Shown here in pieces: positions 42,401 through 50,933 of a stretch of DNA of 64,000 bases. The first letter of the stretch is position 1. The number at the start of each line of letters is the position of its first letter. This stretch comes from JAZQHR01 sp045540815 (GTDB lineage: Bacteria > Bacillota > Clostridia > UMGS1810). A program made the position numbers and the translations under genes. The stretch is from assembly GCA_045540815.1 (NCBI GenBank), contig JAZQHY010000065.1, positions 10,786 to 74,785 of the forward strand, read 5' to 3'. The notes beneath the pieces are model-generated. The model searched no databases and was not told where the DNA came from. It was given only the letters and a program-made list of their open reading frames with translations.

Positions 42401-43270
42401 TCTGAAATGGTCAATTCTAAGTGTGTCATATAGTTTAAAACAGAATTTTATTCTCTTTATCCACCACTCGTAGCCTGTATCTTTGTGGTAATCCCAGTTG
42501 TATAAAGGATTGCCCCACAATTGTCCAAGCTTTGAAAAGCTATCGGGTGGACAGCCTGCAACACGTTTTGGTGTAAGATTTTCGTCAAACTCAAACATTT
42601 CAGGGTTTGCCCAAGTATCTGCACTATCCATAGACACATATATGGGAATATCACCGAGTATCTTTATACCATTTTCATTTGCATAAGCCTTTAAATTCCC
42701 CCACTGTTTAAAGAACAAAAACTGCAGATATTTATAAAAATTTACATTGTCCTTCAAATGGTTTTCAAATGTTGTAGTAGTCTTTCTAAATTTTATGTCA
42801 TCATTCCATTCCAGCCAGCTAACTCCGTGAAAATACTCCTTTACCGCCATATAAAGCGCGTAGTCATCGAGCCAAAAAAAATTTTCGTCAGCAAATGCCT
42901 TGTACTCATCATCATCTTTATTAAATCCATTTTCAAATGCTATTTTCAGCACCTTGAAACGTGAGAAATATATCTTTTCGTAATCTATCTCTTTGTCGTG
43001 ACAAATAGATGCCTCAAGCTCTCTTTCGCTAATAAGACCTTCCTCATACAGAGTATCAAGGTCTATAAAATACGGGTTTCCTGCAAATGCAGAAAAAGAC
43101 TGATACGGCGAATCACCAAAGCCTGTTGGTCCTAGCGGTAGTATCTGCCAATAGGTTTGACCGCATTTTGCAAGTATATCTATAAATTTATACGCTTCTT
43201 TTGAAAAACCGCCTATGCCGTACTTTGACGGAAGGCTTGATATAGGAAGAAGTATTCCTGCTGTTCTCAT
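39464..43270 (-). CDS. Fused 4-alpha-glucanotransferase (MalQ) and glycogen/maltodextrin phosphorylase
   Basis: 1268 residues in one frame. Residues 1 to about 500 are a GH77 amylomaltase: MRTAGILLPISSLPSKYGIG, nucleophile in LRIDHFRGFDEYYAI, acid/base in IIAEDLGFMT, and GTHDNDT. Residues 518-1268 are a GT35 phosphorylase with LGNGGLGRLAACFLDS and the PLP-lysine motif SGTGNMKFMLNGAVTLG. The first half rearranges maltodextrins; the second releases glucose-1-phosphate. At the junction Met518 has GGGAGAG six bases upstream (41726-41732), so the phosphorylase may also start separately at 41719. Last gene of the sugar operon. A lost stop between two older genes is the likely origin. Confidence 0.92.
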   Translation of the reverse strand: MRTAGILLPISSLPSKYGIGGFSKEAYKFIDILAKCGQTYWQILPLGPTGFGDSPYQSFSAFAGNPYFIDLDTLYEEGLISERELEASICHDKEIDYEKIYFSRFKVLKIAFENGFNKDDDEYKAFADENFFWLDDYALYMAVKEYFHGVSWLEWNDDIKFRKTTTTFENHLKDNVNFYKYLQFLFFKQWGNLKAYANENGIKILGDIPIYVSMDSADTWANPEMFEFDENLTPKRVAGCPPDSFSKLGQLWGNPLYNWDYHKDTGYEWWIKRIKFCFKLYDTLRIDHFRGFDEYYAINYGDVDATRGKWEKGPGIELFNAINNAVPNADIIAEDLGFMTDSVKKLLADTGYPGMKIIQFAFDGTDSDYLPHNYDKNSVVYTGTHDNDTIVGWFNLLDSKTKKCALEYMNKDASKLSVDSAGASDGFFEIFKKDRVKNVNWDFVNLAMASVADTCIIPLQDYLGTGSDTRINTPSTLGTNWLWRLDGDYISEKTIDKIKNITKRYFRCNKTLVGERNMLNKYLKEKYNTSLKDAENSLIFKALLELVKDKMEDRGTIDKKKKVYYISAEFLIGKLLSNNLINLGIYESIEKELADAGKSLSEIEEIENEPSLGNGGLGRLAACFLDSIATLGLCGDGIGLNYHLGLFKQKFSDNKQCEEINPWIDDNSWLEDTGKSYKVRFKDFTLKSKMYDITITGYGGKCNKLHLFDIENANENMVSDGISFNKNDIEHNLTLFLYPDDSDEYGKLLRIYQQYFMVSNGAQYIIDDVKSRGGSLYELDKYAVIQINDTHPTLVIPELIYRLTHEGIDIDTAIDITSRVCAYTNHTILAEALEKWPMSYLEKVVPHLVSIIKTLDKRVREKFDDKSVYIIDDKNTVHMAHIDIHYGFSVNGVAKLHTDILMENELNHFYKIYPDKFNNKTNGITFRRWLIECNRPLEKYITSLIGDGYKKEAGKLTELTKHINDKEVLNKILDIKADNKKVLSDYLSKTQNITLNPDSIFDIQTKRLHEYKRQQLNALYIINKYFEIKNGIIPEKPITFIFGAKAASAYVIAKDIIHLILCLSELIEKDKEVSKHLKVVMVENYNVTLAEKIIPACDISEQISLASKEASGTGNMKFMLNGAVTLGTMDGANVEIANLVGDENIYIFGASSDEVIEHYKKGDYVSKKIYEKNADIKKAVDFIAGDEMLKLGDKKCLERLRDELINKDWFMTLLDFEDYKKVKDKAIKDYADREKWAEKMLVNIAKAGYFSSDRTIMQYNSDIWNLDV

Positions 43271-43319
43271 TTAAAACTGCCCCTTTTAGTCTGTAGGGTG
43301 TCTAACCCACAAGTCATTA

Positions 43320-44150
43320 TTAACCCTTGACTGCGCCTGCAACTACACCTTCGATGATATACTTCTGACACACAAGATAGAATATGATAATCGGTACTAT
43401 AGCAAGCACCAAAAGTGCCATCATAGCGCCCATATCTATAGAACCATAACCGCCTTTTAGATACTGTATGGCAATTGGGATTGTTTTATAATCCGAGCCT
43501 ATTACAAGGTATGGTAAAAGGTAGTCATTCCATATCCACATAGTATTTAATATGGCAACTGTTATGGTAGTTGGCTTAAGTATCGGCATTATCACCGAAA
43601 AGAAGGTTTTTACAGGTGTGCATCCGTCGATAGTTGCAGCTTCTTCAATTTCAATCGGAATTGATTTTACAAAACCACAAAACATAAACACCGACAGACC
43701 TGCGCCAAAACCAAGGTATAATATTAGTATACCTAAAGGATTGTCTAAATGCAAGACATTTGCAATTTTTGTCATTGTAAACATTACCATTTGAAATGGA
43801 ATAATCATTGAAAACACGAACAGATAGTATAAAATTTCAGTGTATTTCGCACGCACTCGTGTGATATACCACGCAGTCATTGCGGTAAACAATACTATAA
43901 GTCCTACTGAAAAAAGTGTTATAAACACTGAATATCCAAACGCTTTTAAAAATCCTGTTTTCTCTATTCCGCGCACAAAGTTATCGAAACCTGCGAAGGT
44001 CATCTTATTTGGCAGAGCAAACGGCATATCGTTTATATAAAACTGTCCTTTAAAAGAGTTAATCAGCACTATTAAAATAGGGATTATAAATATAACTGCA
44101 AGTAAAATCAAAAATGCAAACAGCAAACCACGTGAGCCTTTTTTCTCCAA
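43320..44150 (-). CDS. Carbohydrate ABC transporter permease (MalG type)
   Basis: 276 residues, six membrane segments. The EAA loop reads EIEEAATIDGCTPVKTFFSVIMPILKP near 165, typical of MalG-like permeases that contact the ATPase. It starts at TTG after GGTGG, 11 bases beyond the MalF-type gene. No ATPase gene is present in the operon; a shared MsmX-like ATPase elsewhere is likely. Confidence 0.93.
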   Translation of the reverse strand: MEKKGSRGLLFAFLILLAVIFIIPILIVLINSFKGQFYINDMPFALPNKMTFAGFDNFVRGIEKTGFLKAFGYSVFITLFSVGLIVLFTAMTAWYITRVRAKYTEILYYLFVFSMIIPFQMVMFTMTKIANVLHLDNPLGILILYLGFGAGLSVFMFCGFVKSIPIEIEEAATIDGCTPVKTFFSVIMPILKPTTITVAILNTMWIWNDYLLPYLVIGSDYKTIPIAIQYLKGGYGSIDMGAMMALLVLAIVPIIIFYLVCQKYIIEGVVAGAVKG

Positions 44151-44161
44151 GATTCCACCCC

Positions 44162-45004
44162 CTAATTATCTATTTCCTTGCGCCTTGTAAAGTAAAGCTG
44201 TGTCATTCCAATAGTAGCAAGGATTATGGCAAATATAACTGCTTTTGCCTGTCCTACTCCCTCCCAGCCTACTCTTCCGTAAAACGTATTATAAATATCA
44301 AGCGCAAGCATCTGACTTTCCTTACCCGGTGCACCCGCAGTTAGAGCTAGGTTCTGGTCGAACAGTTTAAACGAATTTGACAGAGTTAAAAATGAGCATA
44401 TTGTAACTGCAGGCATTACAAGCGGAACAATAATTTTTCTAAGCGTGGTAAAATATGTCGCCCCATCTATCTTTGATGCTTCAATAAGTGATTTTGGAAT
44501 ATTCTGTATACCTGCGATATATATGACCATCATATATCCAATCATCTGCCAGTTCATTAAAACAACCAGTCCCCAAAACCCGTATGTGGCTTTATAGGTA
44601 AGTGTAACTCCAAAGCGCATAAGAATTCCATTTAATATTATCTGCCATATATAACCCAGCACTATACCGCCTATAAGGTTTGGCATAAAAAATATCGTTC
44701 TAAATACATTTGTACCTTTTACCTTTCGGGTTAAAAGAAGCGCAAGAGAAAACGCAAGTACATTTACGCTGACAACAGATACAATGGTAAACCTTACAGT
44801 AAACCAAAGTGCGTTTAGAAAGTCCCTGTTTTTAAACGCATTTATATAGTTTGAGAGTCCTGTAAACCTAGCATCGTTTACTGTGGTGAACTCGGTAAAT
44901 GAAAGATAGATTCCAAGTAAAAATGGTATGATAAAGGCAATCAAAAACGCCAGGAGAGTTGGAAGCACAAAGATGTGAAATTTCTTTTTTAAGCTGTTTT
45001 CCAT
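44162..45004 (-). CDS. Carbohydrate ABC transporter permease (MalF type)
   Basis: 280 residues, six membrane segments. The EAA loop is SLIEASKIDGATYFTTLRKIIVPL near 175. It pairs with the MalG-type permease. The ribosome site is weak and the gene is preceded by an 84-base gap with competing hairpins, which may lower its output relative to the binding protein. Confidence 0.93.
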   Translation of the reverse strand: MENSLKKKFHIFVLPTLLAFLIAFIIPFLLGIYLSFTEFTTVNDARFTGLSNYINAFKNRDFLNALWFTVRFTIVSVVSVNVLAFSLALLLTRKVKGTNVFRTIFFMPNLIGGIVLGYIWQIILNGILMRFGVTLTYKATYGFWGLVVLMNWQMIGYMMVIYIAGIQNIPKSLIEASKIDGATYFTTLRKIIVPLVMPAVTICSFLTLSNSFKLFDQNLALTAGAPGKESQMLALDIYNTFYGRVGWEGVGQAKAVIFAIILATIGMTQLYFTRRKEIDN

Positions 45005-45026
45005 ATAAAATTCCCATAGCCTTTCC

Positions 45027-45073
45027 GCCCACTTTCTTATAAAGCTATATGCATCTTATCGTGGGCAGATAAG
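45027..45073 (-). promoter_or_regulatory. Intercistronic competing hairpins
   Basis: CTTATC/GATAAG (45055-45060 with 45068-45073) encloses GTGGGCA; GTGGGC (45061-45066) can instead pair with GCCCAC at 45027-45032. The two folds exclude each other. They lie between the binding-protein and permease genes, where differential mRNA stability is usual. Confidence 0.45.
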
Positions 45074-45088
45074 GTGTATAAAGTAATA

Positions 45089-46438
45089 TTATTTTGCTCT
45101 TTCGCTTTTCCAGCTTGAAGTAACGTCTGATACAACCGTGTTCCAGTCTTTATTTCCCTGTGCATATTCAAGAAGTGATGCGCCAAACCTGTTTTTAAAC
45201 TCTTCACTTGGGAAAGAAAGAAATGTCCACTCAATGTTATTTACGTCTTTATCAAGCCATCTTAAAACCTCACGGCTAAGCGGATCGTCAGGCTTTTCAT
45301 CATCAGAGAAGGTATTAAACGGTGCGTTAAAACCTAGTCTATTTACAACGTAATCTTTACCTTTTTCACTTGAGAACAGCCACTCAAGAAAATCTATTGA
45401 TGCTTTTTGTTTTGCCTCAGATACTTTAGAGTTCACTGCGATATAGCTTTCTGTTCCAACGCATATTCCTTGTTTTTCTTCGCCTTCGTGACCTGTATAT
45501 AGAGGGAGCATTTTTATATCGTCTGCATCTACAGTATTTCCTGAAACTTCACTTATCTGTGACCAAGCCCAGTCGCCATTTTGCACCATAGCGCATCTAC
45601 CCAGCGCAAATTCACTCATAGCATCAGCGGTTGTTTTACTTCCTAGAAGCTTTTTATCAGTAACAGAATTATTTATATATAAATCAAACAGATTTTTATA
45701 TTCATCTGCATATTTAAAATCAATCATCTCTGCATCGTTTCCTGCAAGTATTGTTGTATCATAGTTTGTCGCCTCATCAAGTTCATAGTAGAAAGGCACG
45801 TTTGCAAGGTGCGACTGCCATCTCCATTGTTCTCCCGCGCCAAGCGATGTTGATGCAAATACTCCGCTTATTCCAAGTGCGTCTTTTTGCGCCTGCATAT
45901 CCTCTACAAGTGCTTTAAGTTTTGAAAAGCTATTAATCTCTTCCATAGATGTAAAATCTGTTTTCTTTGACGGAAGTTCAAAATATTTTTCGCAGATATC
46001 CTCGTTGTATATAATGCCGTAACCTTCTATCGCATACGGAACTGCATACACTCCATTACCCTCTGTTATAGCAAGATTTTTGTCTTTTAACTCTGTGTAA
46101 AGCATTGTGTTTCCAATATCCGCACAGTAATCTCTCCACGCTTTAAATCCTGTAGGTCCGTTAACCTGAAATATAGTAGGCGCATTTGATTTTGCCACCT
46201 CTGATTTAAGTGTTTGCTCATACGTACCGCTGGCAGCAGTAACCACCTTTACAGGAATACCAGTTTCTTTGGTATATTCCTTTGCAATCTCGTCATAGTA
46301 TTCTGCGATTTCCGGTTTAAAGTTTAACAGATAAACACTTCCTGTTGTATCATCATTTTGCTGACCGCATCCGCTAAAAGCAAAAAGCATTACAAATACA
46401 AGTGTTATTGCACATAATTTTTTTGTTAATTTAACCAT
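45089..46438 (-). CDS. Sugar ABC transporter substrate-binding lipoprotein
   Basis: 449 residues. The signal ends in a lipobox FAFSGC with Cys24 as lipidation site. The mature part is a family 1 extracellular solute-binding protein (GIPVKVVTAASGTYEQTL, QVNGPTGFKAW, YAIEGYGIIYNEDICEKYF). As first gene before two permeases and the MalQ-phosphorylase gene, it probably binds maltodextrins, though the ligand is inferred from context. AAAGGA precedes the ATG. Confidence 0.92.
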   Translation of the reverse strand: MVKLTKKLCAITLVFVMLFAFSGCGQQNDDTTGSVYLLNFKPEIAEYYDEIAKEYTKETGIPVKVVTAASGTYEQTLKSEVAKSNAPTIFQVNGPTGFKAWRDYCADIGNTMLYTELKDKNLAITEGNGVYAVPYAIEGYGIIYNEDICEKYFELPSKKTDFTSMEEINSFSKLKALVEDMQAQKDALGISGVFASTSLGAGEQWRWQSHLANVPFYYELDEATNYDTTILAGNDAEMIDFKYADEYKNLFDLYINNSVTDKKLLGSKTTADAMSEFALGRCAMVQNGDWAWSQISEVSGNTVDADDIKMLPLYTGHEGEEKQGICVGTESYIAVNSKVSEAKQKASIDFLEWLFSSEKGKDYVVNRLGFNAPFNTFSDDEKPDDPLSREVLRWLDKDVNNIEWTFLSFPSEEFKNRFGASLLEYAQGNKDWNTVVSDVTSSWKSERAK

Positions 46439-46504
46439 ATATATTTATCCTTTCTTTATTTTTGAGTTTATTATCTGCAATAACCAAAAAAATATTTATT
46501 TGCA

Positions 46505-46540
46505 TAAAAAAATTGCGGAAAGTTTTATACTTTCCGCAAT
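46505..46540 (-). terminator. Terminator of efp-CD1247
   Basis: ATTGCGGAAAG/CTTTCCGCAAT stem with a 7-base loop followed on the minus strand by a T run. Confidence 0.9.
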
Positions 46541-46554
46541 TATAAAATCAAATA

Positions 46555-46977
46555 TTATTCTTCGCAATCGCAACAATCACAGCTTAAATCGATGTCGATT
46601 GGCTCTTTGCAGTTAGGGCAAACAAGCTCATCATCATCTAGGAAGAAATCTTCGTCAAGATAGATAGTTTCCTTACAGTTCGGACATTCAAGCTCGTAGT
46701 AGTCGATGTCATCATCTTCGTCACAATCGCAATCACAGCAATCGCACTCTTCGCACTCAGCGAATTCATCTTCAAGCTCTGCAAGATCTTCGTCTATCAT
46801 ATCAACCTGCTCTGCAAGCTCGTCCTGATAGTCATATACATCTTCAAAAGTTTCGTTGATTTCGTCAAATATTTCAAGCATTGCTCTGAAAACTTTGCCT
46901 TCGTTTGACTTTTCATCGAATTTAAGACCTTCCATAAGACCTTTTAGGTATGCAATCTTATTTGAAATGTTTTCCAT
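46555..46977 (-). CDS. CD1247-type acidic cysteine-rich protein
   Basis: 140 residues. The N-terminal part (1-75) is an acidic coiled coil (KIAYLKGLMEGLKFDEKSNEGK is the recognisable CD1247 N-terminal domain). A cysteine/aspartate run follows (EECDCCDCDCDEDDD), then a zinc ribbon with CPNC near 96 and CPNC near 118, and a final CDCCDC. Restricted to Clostridia as far as I know; function unknown. It follows efp by 15 bases. Confidence 0.85.
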   Translation of the reverse strand: MENISNKIAYLKGLMEGLKFDEKSNEGKVFRAMLEIFDEINETFEDVYDYQDELAEQVDMIDEDLAELEDEFAECEECDCCDCDCDEDDDIDYYELECPNCKETIYLDEDFFLDDDELVCPNCKEPIDIDLSCDCCDCEE

Positions 46978-46992
46978 AGTTAATATTCTCCT

Positions 46993-47550
46993 TTATACTC
47001 TTTCCATATATTCGCCTGTTCTTGTATCAACTCTTATTGTAGTACCTTCGTCAATAAATAATGGAACGTTTATAGTAGCACCTGTTTCAAGAGTAGCAGG
47101 TTTAGTAGCGCCTGTAGCTGTATCGCCTTTGAAACCAGGCTCAGTTTCAGTAACGACAAGCTCAACAAATGTAGGAGGCTCTACGCCAAATACATTACCC
47201 TTGTATGAAAGCACTTTAACTACCATATTTTCTTTCATAAATTTAAGAGCGTCACCAAGCTGTTCTGCGCTAAGCGGCATCTGCTCGTATGTTTCCTGAT
47301 CCATAAAGTAATATAGGTCACCATCTGCATAAAGATATTCATAATCTTTTCTGTCGATGTGTGCTTTAGGCATTTTTTCAGTTGGTCTGAAAGTTTTTTC
47401 AACTACGCCGCCTGTGATAACGTTTTTAAGCTTAGTTCTAACGAACGCTGCTCCTTTACCAGGTTTTACGTGCTGAAATTCTATAATCTGGAATACATTG
47501 CCTTCAAGCTCAAATGTAATACCATTTCTGAATTCTCCTGCTGAAATCAT
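46993..47550 (-). CDS. efp: Elongation factor P
   Basis: 185-residue three-domain factor that rescues ribosomes stalled on polyproline. The KPGKGAAFVRTKLKN loop near residue 30 holds the tip lysine that reaches the peptidyl centre, and the end GEYMERV is typical. GGAGG precedes the ATG. It has its own promoter and is followed by the CD1247-type gene. Confidence 0.97.
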   Translation of the reverse strand: MISAGEFRNGITFELEGNVFQIIEFQHVKPGKGAAFVRTKLKNVITGGVVEKTFRPTEKMPKAHIDRKDYEYLYADGDLYYFMDQETYEQMPLSAEQLGDALKFMKENMVVKVLSYKGNVFGVEPPTFVELVVTETEPGFKGDTATGATKPATLETGATINVPLFIDEGTTIRVDTRTGEYMERV

Positions 47551-47597
47551 TTGTTTATACCTCCGTAAAAATAATTTGCGTTTTTATACTTAATATT

Positions 47598-47626
47598 ATT
47601 CTATATTAAAAGTAAATATTTTTCAA
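47598..47626 (-). promoter_or_regulatory. Promoter of efp-CD1247
   Basis: TTGAAA, 17-base spacer, TAGAAT on the minus strand, in the gap after the M24 peptidase gene. Confidence 0.7.
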
Positions 47627-47643
47627 GTGTTTTTTTACATTTT

Positions 47644-48687
47644 CTAGATAAATATTAAGTTTTTAGGTGATTTTGTTAAATTTATGCATCCATTATCTGT
47701 TACTAAAGACACGTCTTCTATTCTTACACCGCCGAGTCTTGGAATATATATTCCAGGCTCAACAGTAACTACATTTCCCTCTTTAAGCGGTTTTTCATTC
47801 CTTGGTGACAGATTTGGACTTTCGTGAATATCCAGCCCAAGTCCGTGGCCAAGTCCGTGGCCAAACGAATCAGGGTATTTTTCCTGAATGATGTTGTATG
47901 CATTAATGTGCACATCAGATGCTTTTACACCCGCTTTAATCATATCAATAGATGTAGTTTGAGCTTTTAGCACCGTTTCGTATATCTTTCCAAGTTCGTC
48001 AGATATATCCCCCACTGCAAATGTTCTTGTCATATCACTGCAGTAGCCATTGTACACACAACCAAAATCTACTGTGACAAGCTCTCCTCGCGTTATCTTT
48101 TTGTCTGTTGCTACCCCGTGAGGCATAGCACCTCTCTCGCCTGATGCAACTATCGTGTCAAAGCTCAAGGCAGATGCACCAAGTTTTTTCATTTCAAGCT
48201 CCAAAAATAGCGCAATTTCGCGCTCTGTCATACTCTCTTTGGCATACGACAATAGTTTATGGAATGCCTTATCCCCTATTTCTTCCGCTTTTGCGATAAG
48301 TGAAATCTCATCATCGTCTTTTACACTTCTAAATTCGAGTATCTTATCGCCGAGTGGCACGAGCTTATTTGCTTTTTTATTAAGTTCAAGGTAATCGTTA
48401 TACGATATTGATAAATTTTCAAAACCTGTATTTGATAGCTTTGAAAGATAATTTTCAATCTTTACCTTTGCCACATCGCATATTTCATAAAGCGGGCACT
48501 GATTTTCACACTGCTCGATATATCTAAAGTCGGTAAACAGATAAAGTTTATCTAGTGTTATAAGAAGATACGCACTTGTGCCTGTATAACCGCTATAGTA
48601 GTATACATTTTTTAATTCTTTTATAATGACAGAATCAAGTTTCGATTCTGCCATATAGTTTCTTAGTTTTTCAATTCTTTTCTTCAT
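47644..48687 (-). CDS. M24 family Xaa-Pro aminopeptidase
   Basis: 347 residues. The N-terminal creatinase-like domain (1-125) precedes the pita-bread metallopeptidase domain. Metal ligands appear in TVDFGCVYNGYCSDMTRTF near 205, GHGLGHGLGLDIHE near 280, TVEPGIYIP near 313 and GVRIEDV near 325. It removes N-terminal residues before proline. The ATG at 48687 follows GAGGG, which lies in the end of the nfo-like gene; its position just before efp is common in Firmicutes. Confidence 0.94.
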   Translation of the reverse strand: MKKRIEKLRNYMAESKLDSVIIKELKNVYYYSGYTGTSAYLLITLDKLYLFTDFRYIEQCENQCPLYEICDVAKVKIENYLSKLSNTGFENLSISYNDYLELNKKANKLVPLGDKILEFRSVKDDDEISLIAKAEEIGDKAFHKLLSYAKESMTEREIALFLELEMKKLGASALSFDTIVASGERGAMPHGVATDKKITRGELVTVDFGCVYNGYCSDMTRTFAVGDISDELGKIYETVLKAQTTSIDMIKAGVKASDVHINAYNIIQEKYPDSFGHGLGHGLGLDIHESPNLSPRNEKPLKEGNVVTVEPGIYIPRLGGVRIEDVSLVTDNGCINLTKSPKNLIFI

Positions 48688-48688
48688 A

Positions 48689-49546
48689 TTAACCCTCAAC
48701 GTGCTTTAGATACATCTGTTTCATCCTAAGTGCATCTTCTGCCATAGTGCCGTTTGACTCACATATAAAAGTTGGTGTAAGGCTCTTCTTATACACTATC
48801 TCAGCAATCGGTTCAAATTCAGGACCATACTGGATATCGTTAAGTGTATGATGCTTTTTCTCACCGCCGGGGTTTGTAAATTCTATTCTCGAAAAATGGC
48901 TGTGAAATACTTTAAGGCGGTCTTCTCCAAGACCGTTTTCAATTTTATCAAATATTTCGAGATAGTCGCTGTATTCTTTAAGTCCGCCAAGAGTTCTTGC
49001 GTTTAAGTGGCCAAAGTCGATTGTTGGGATAAGTCTGTCATCTAACTGACAAAGCTCTATAACCTCATCTAAATCTCCAAGCTGATTTATCTTACCCATA
49101 GTTTCAGGGCAAATATGAACGTGTGACACACCAAGATTTTCCGCCTCGCTAAGTGCCATAGAAAGCGTCTTTTTGGCGTACTCCATAGCTACGAGTCTGT
49201 CCATTTTCGCACATGCACCAGAGTGTACTACTACCTTTGTAGCACCCATAAAATCAGCAGCTATAAGCGAGTCGGTAATGTATTTTACGCTCTTTACTCT
49301 TTTTTCTTCGTCATCAGTTGCAAGGTTTATATAATATGGCGCGTGAATACTAAGTGCTATGTTATTTACCTTTGCCTCCTCGCCAAGCTTTCTTGCAGTA
49401 GGCTCGGTTATCTTTACGCCCTTTGAGCATTGATACTCGTACGCATCAAGTCCCATTTCTTTTAGCCATTTTGGCATCTGAAGTGACGATTTATATCCCT
49501 CATCATAAAATTTATTACTGTTTCCCGAAGGCCCAAAAAATGCCAT
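48689..49546 (-). CDS. Endonuclease IV-type AP endonuclease
   Basis: 285-residue TIM-barrel metalloenzyme of the AP endonuclease 2/xylose isomerase-like superfamily. Metal-site segments are VVVHSGA near 105, ICPETMGK near 146, IDFGHLNAR near 176, FHSHFSRIEF near 213 and ICESNG near 262. The pattern fits Nfo-like enzymes that cut DNA at abasic sites, but it diverges from E. coli Nfo. The ATG at 49546 follows AGGAG. Confidence 0.85.
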   Translation of the reverse strand: MAFFGPSGNSNKFYDEGYKSSLQMPKWLKEMGLDAYEYQCSKGVKITEPTARKLGEEAKVNNIALSIHAPYYINLATDDEEKRVKSVKYITDSLIAADFMGATKVVVHSGACAKMDRLVAMEYAKKTLSMALSEAENLGVSHVHICPETMGKINQLGDLDEVIELCQLDDRLIPTIDFGHLNARTLGGLKEYSDYLEIFDKIENGLGEDRLKVFHSHFSRIEFTNPGGEKKHHTLNDIQYGPEFEPIAEIVYKKSLTPTFICESNGTMAEDALRMKQMYLKHVEG

Positions 49547-49557
49547 ATTTCTCACTC

Positions 49558-50466
49558 CTACATTTCATTTCTTAATTCATCAAGTAATTTGTAAAAATAG
49601 TCTGGCGCAGGCACTGTAAATTCCATATACTCTCCTGTAGATGGGTGATTAAACCCTATACACTCCGCGTGAAGTGCCTGACCGTTTAGATTGTATGGAT
49701 TTTTTGCGTTTCCATATACTGTATCACCAATGATTGGATTTCCGCGATATTTTAAATGCACTCTTATCTGGTGAGTTCTGCCTGTTTCAAGCTCACACGA
49801 AAGGTACGTAGAATTTGGAAATCTCTCTATTACCTCATAATGAGTAATCGCGTGCTTTGAATTTTTAGCAGTTACAGTCATTTTCTTTCTGTCAGACGGA
49901 TGTCTGCCGATAGGCGCATCTATTATTCCCTTGTTTGACGGAATAACTCCCTCGCACACGCATATATAACGTCTTTTTACAGTTTTATTTTTTATCTGCT
50001 CAGCAAGTGAAAGGTGTGCGTTGTTTGTCTTTGCTACAAGTAGCAGACCAGATGTGTCCTTGTCTATTCTGTGTACTATACCCGGTCTTATAACGCCGTT
50101 TATTTCGCTTAATCTCCCTTTACAGTGATACATAAGCGCGTTTACCATAGTGCCTGTGTAATTGCCTGCTGCAGGATGCACAACCATACCCTGCGGTTTA
50201 TTTACCACTAAAAGTTCGTCGTCTTCGTAAACTATATCAAGCGGTATATTTTCCGGCTCGACATTTAGTTCCTCAGCTTCAGGAATAATTACGCATATTT
50301 CGTCGCCTTTTTTCAGTTTGTAATTTGCTTTAACGATATTTCCGTTTACTGTAACATCACCGTTATCTATTAAATTTTTAATCTGTGTACGGGTTATGCC
50401 GTCTATGTTTATAAACTTATCTATTCTCTCGCCCGCATTTTCGCAAATGATTTTAATCTCGTTCAT
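49558..50466 (-). CDS. RluD-type 23S rRNA pseudouridine synthase
   Basis: 302 residues: an N-terminal S4 RNA-binding domain (ERIDKFINIDGITRTQIKNLI) and the catalytic domain with HRIDKDTSGLLLVAK near 130, whose aspartate is the nucleophile, plus RTHQIRVHL near 224. This RluD/YlyB group usually neighbours lspA in Firmicutes, as here, where the start overlaps lspA by 14 bases. Confidence 0.94.
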   Translation of the reverse strand: MNEIKIICENAGERIDKFINIDGITRTQIKNLIDNGDVTVNGNIVKANYKLKKGDEICVIIPEAEELNVEPENIPLDIVYEDDELLVVNKPQGMVVHPAAGNYTGTMVNALMYHCKGRLSEINGVIRPGIVHRIDKDTSGLLLVAKTNNAHLSLAEQIKNKTVKRRYICVCEGVIPSNKGIIDAPIGRHPSDRKKMTVTAKNSKHAITHYEVIERFPNSTYLSCELETGRTHQIRVHLKYRGNPIIGDTVYGNAKNPYNLNGQALHAECIGFNHPSTGEYMEFTVPAPDYFYKLLDELRNEM

Positions 50467-50923
50467 TATTTACAACCTCTTTTTCCCTATCAAAGAAAAA
50501 TATATACACATACAAAAGTATTACACCCACTACTATCAGGCAATCGGCAAAGTTAAATACAGGAAAATTTATAAATGTGGCATGAATCATATCCACCACG
50601 TAGCCTTTAAATAATCTGTCGATAAAGTTGCCAATAGCCCCTGCGTAAATAAGCGAAATTGAAAAATTAAAAAGCTTTCCTTTGCCATTATGCTTACGTA
50701 TATAAAAGGCAAGCAGCGTCAAAACAACAATCGTAATAATTATAAAAAACCATCTGCTGTCCTGAAGTATACCAAATGCTGCTCCGCGATTTTCCACATA
50801 GGTAAGTGAAAGTATGTTTTTAATTATCTCGATACTTCCTATAGGCGCAAGATATTTAACTGTAAGATATTTTATAATCTGGTCTGCTATGATAAGCAGT
50901 ACCGAAAATATTACATATAGCAT
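50453..50923 (-). CDS. lspA: Lipoprotein signal peptidase II
   Basis: 156-residue four-helix membrane aspartyl protease that cleaves prolipoproteins. VENRGAAFG near 42 and the catalytic aspartates in GAIGNFIDRL near 97 and VFNFADC near 122 are all present. It would process lipoproteins such as the binding protein at 45089. GGAGGGA precedes the ATG, ten bases after a 27-codon membrane peptide gene. Confidence 0.96.
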   Translation of the reverse strand: MLYVIFSVLLIIADQIIKYLTVKYLAPIGSIEIIKNILSLTYVENRGAAFGILQDSRWFFIIITIVVLTLLAFYIRKHNGKGKLFNFSISLIYAGAIGNFIDRLFKGYVVDMIHATFINFPVFNFADCLIVVGVILLYVYIFFFDREKEVVNNERD

Positions 50924-50933
50924 ACGTTCCCTC

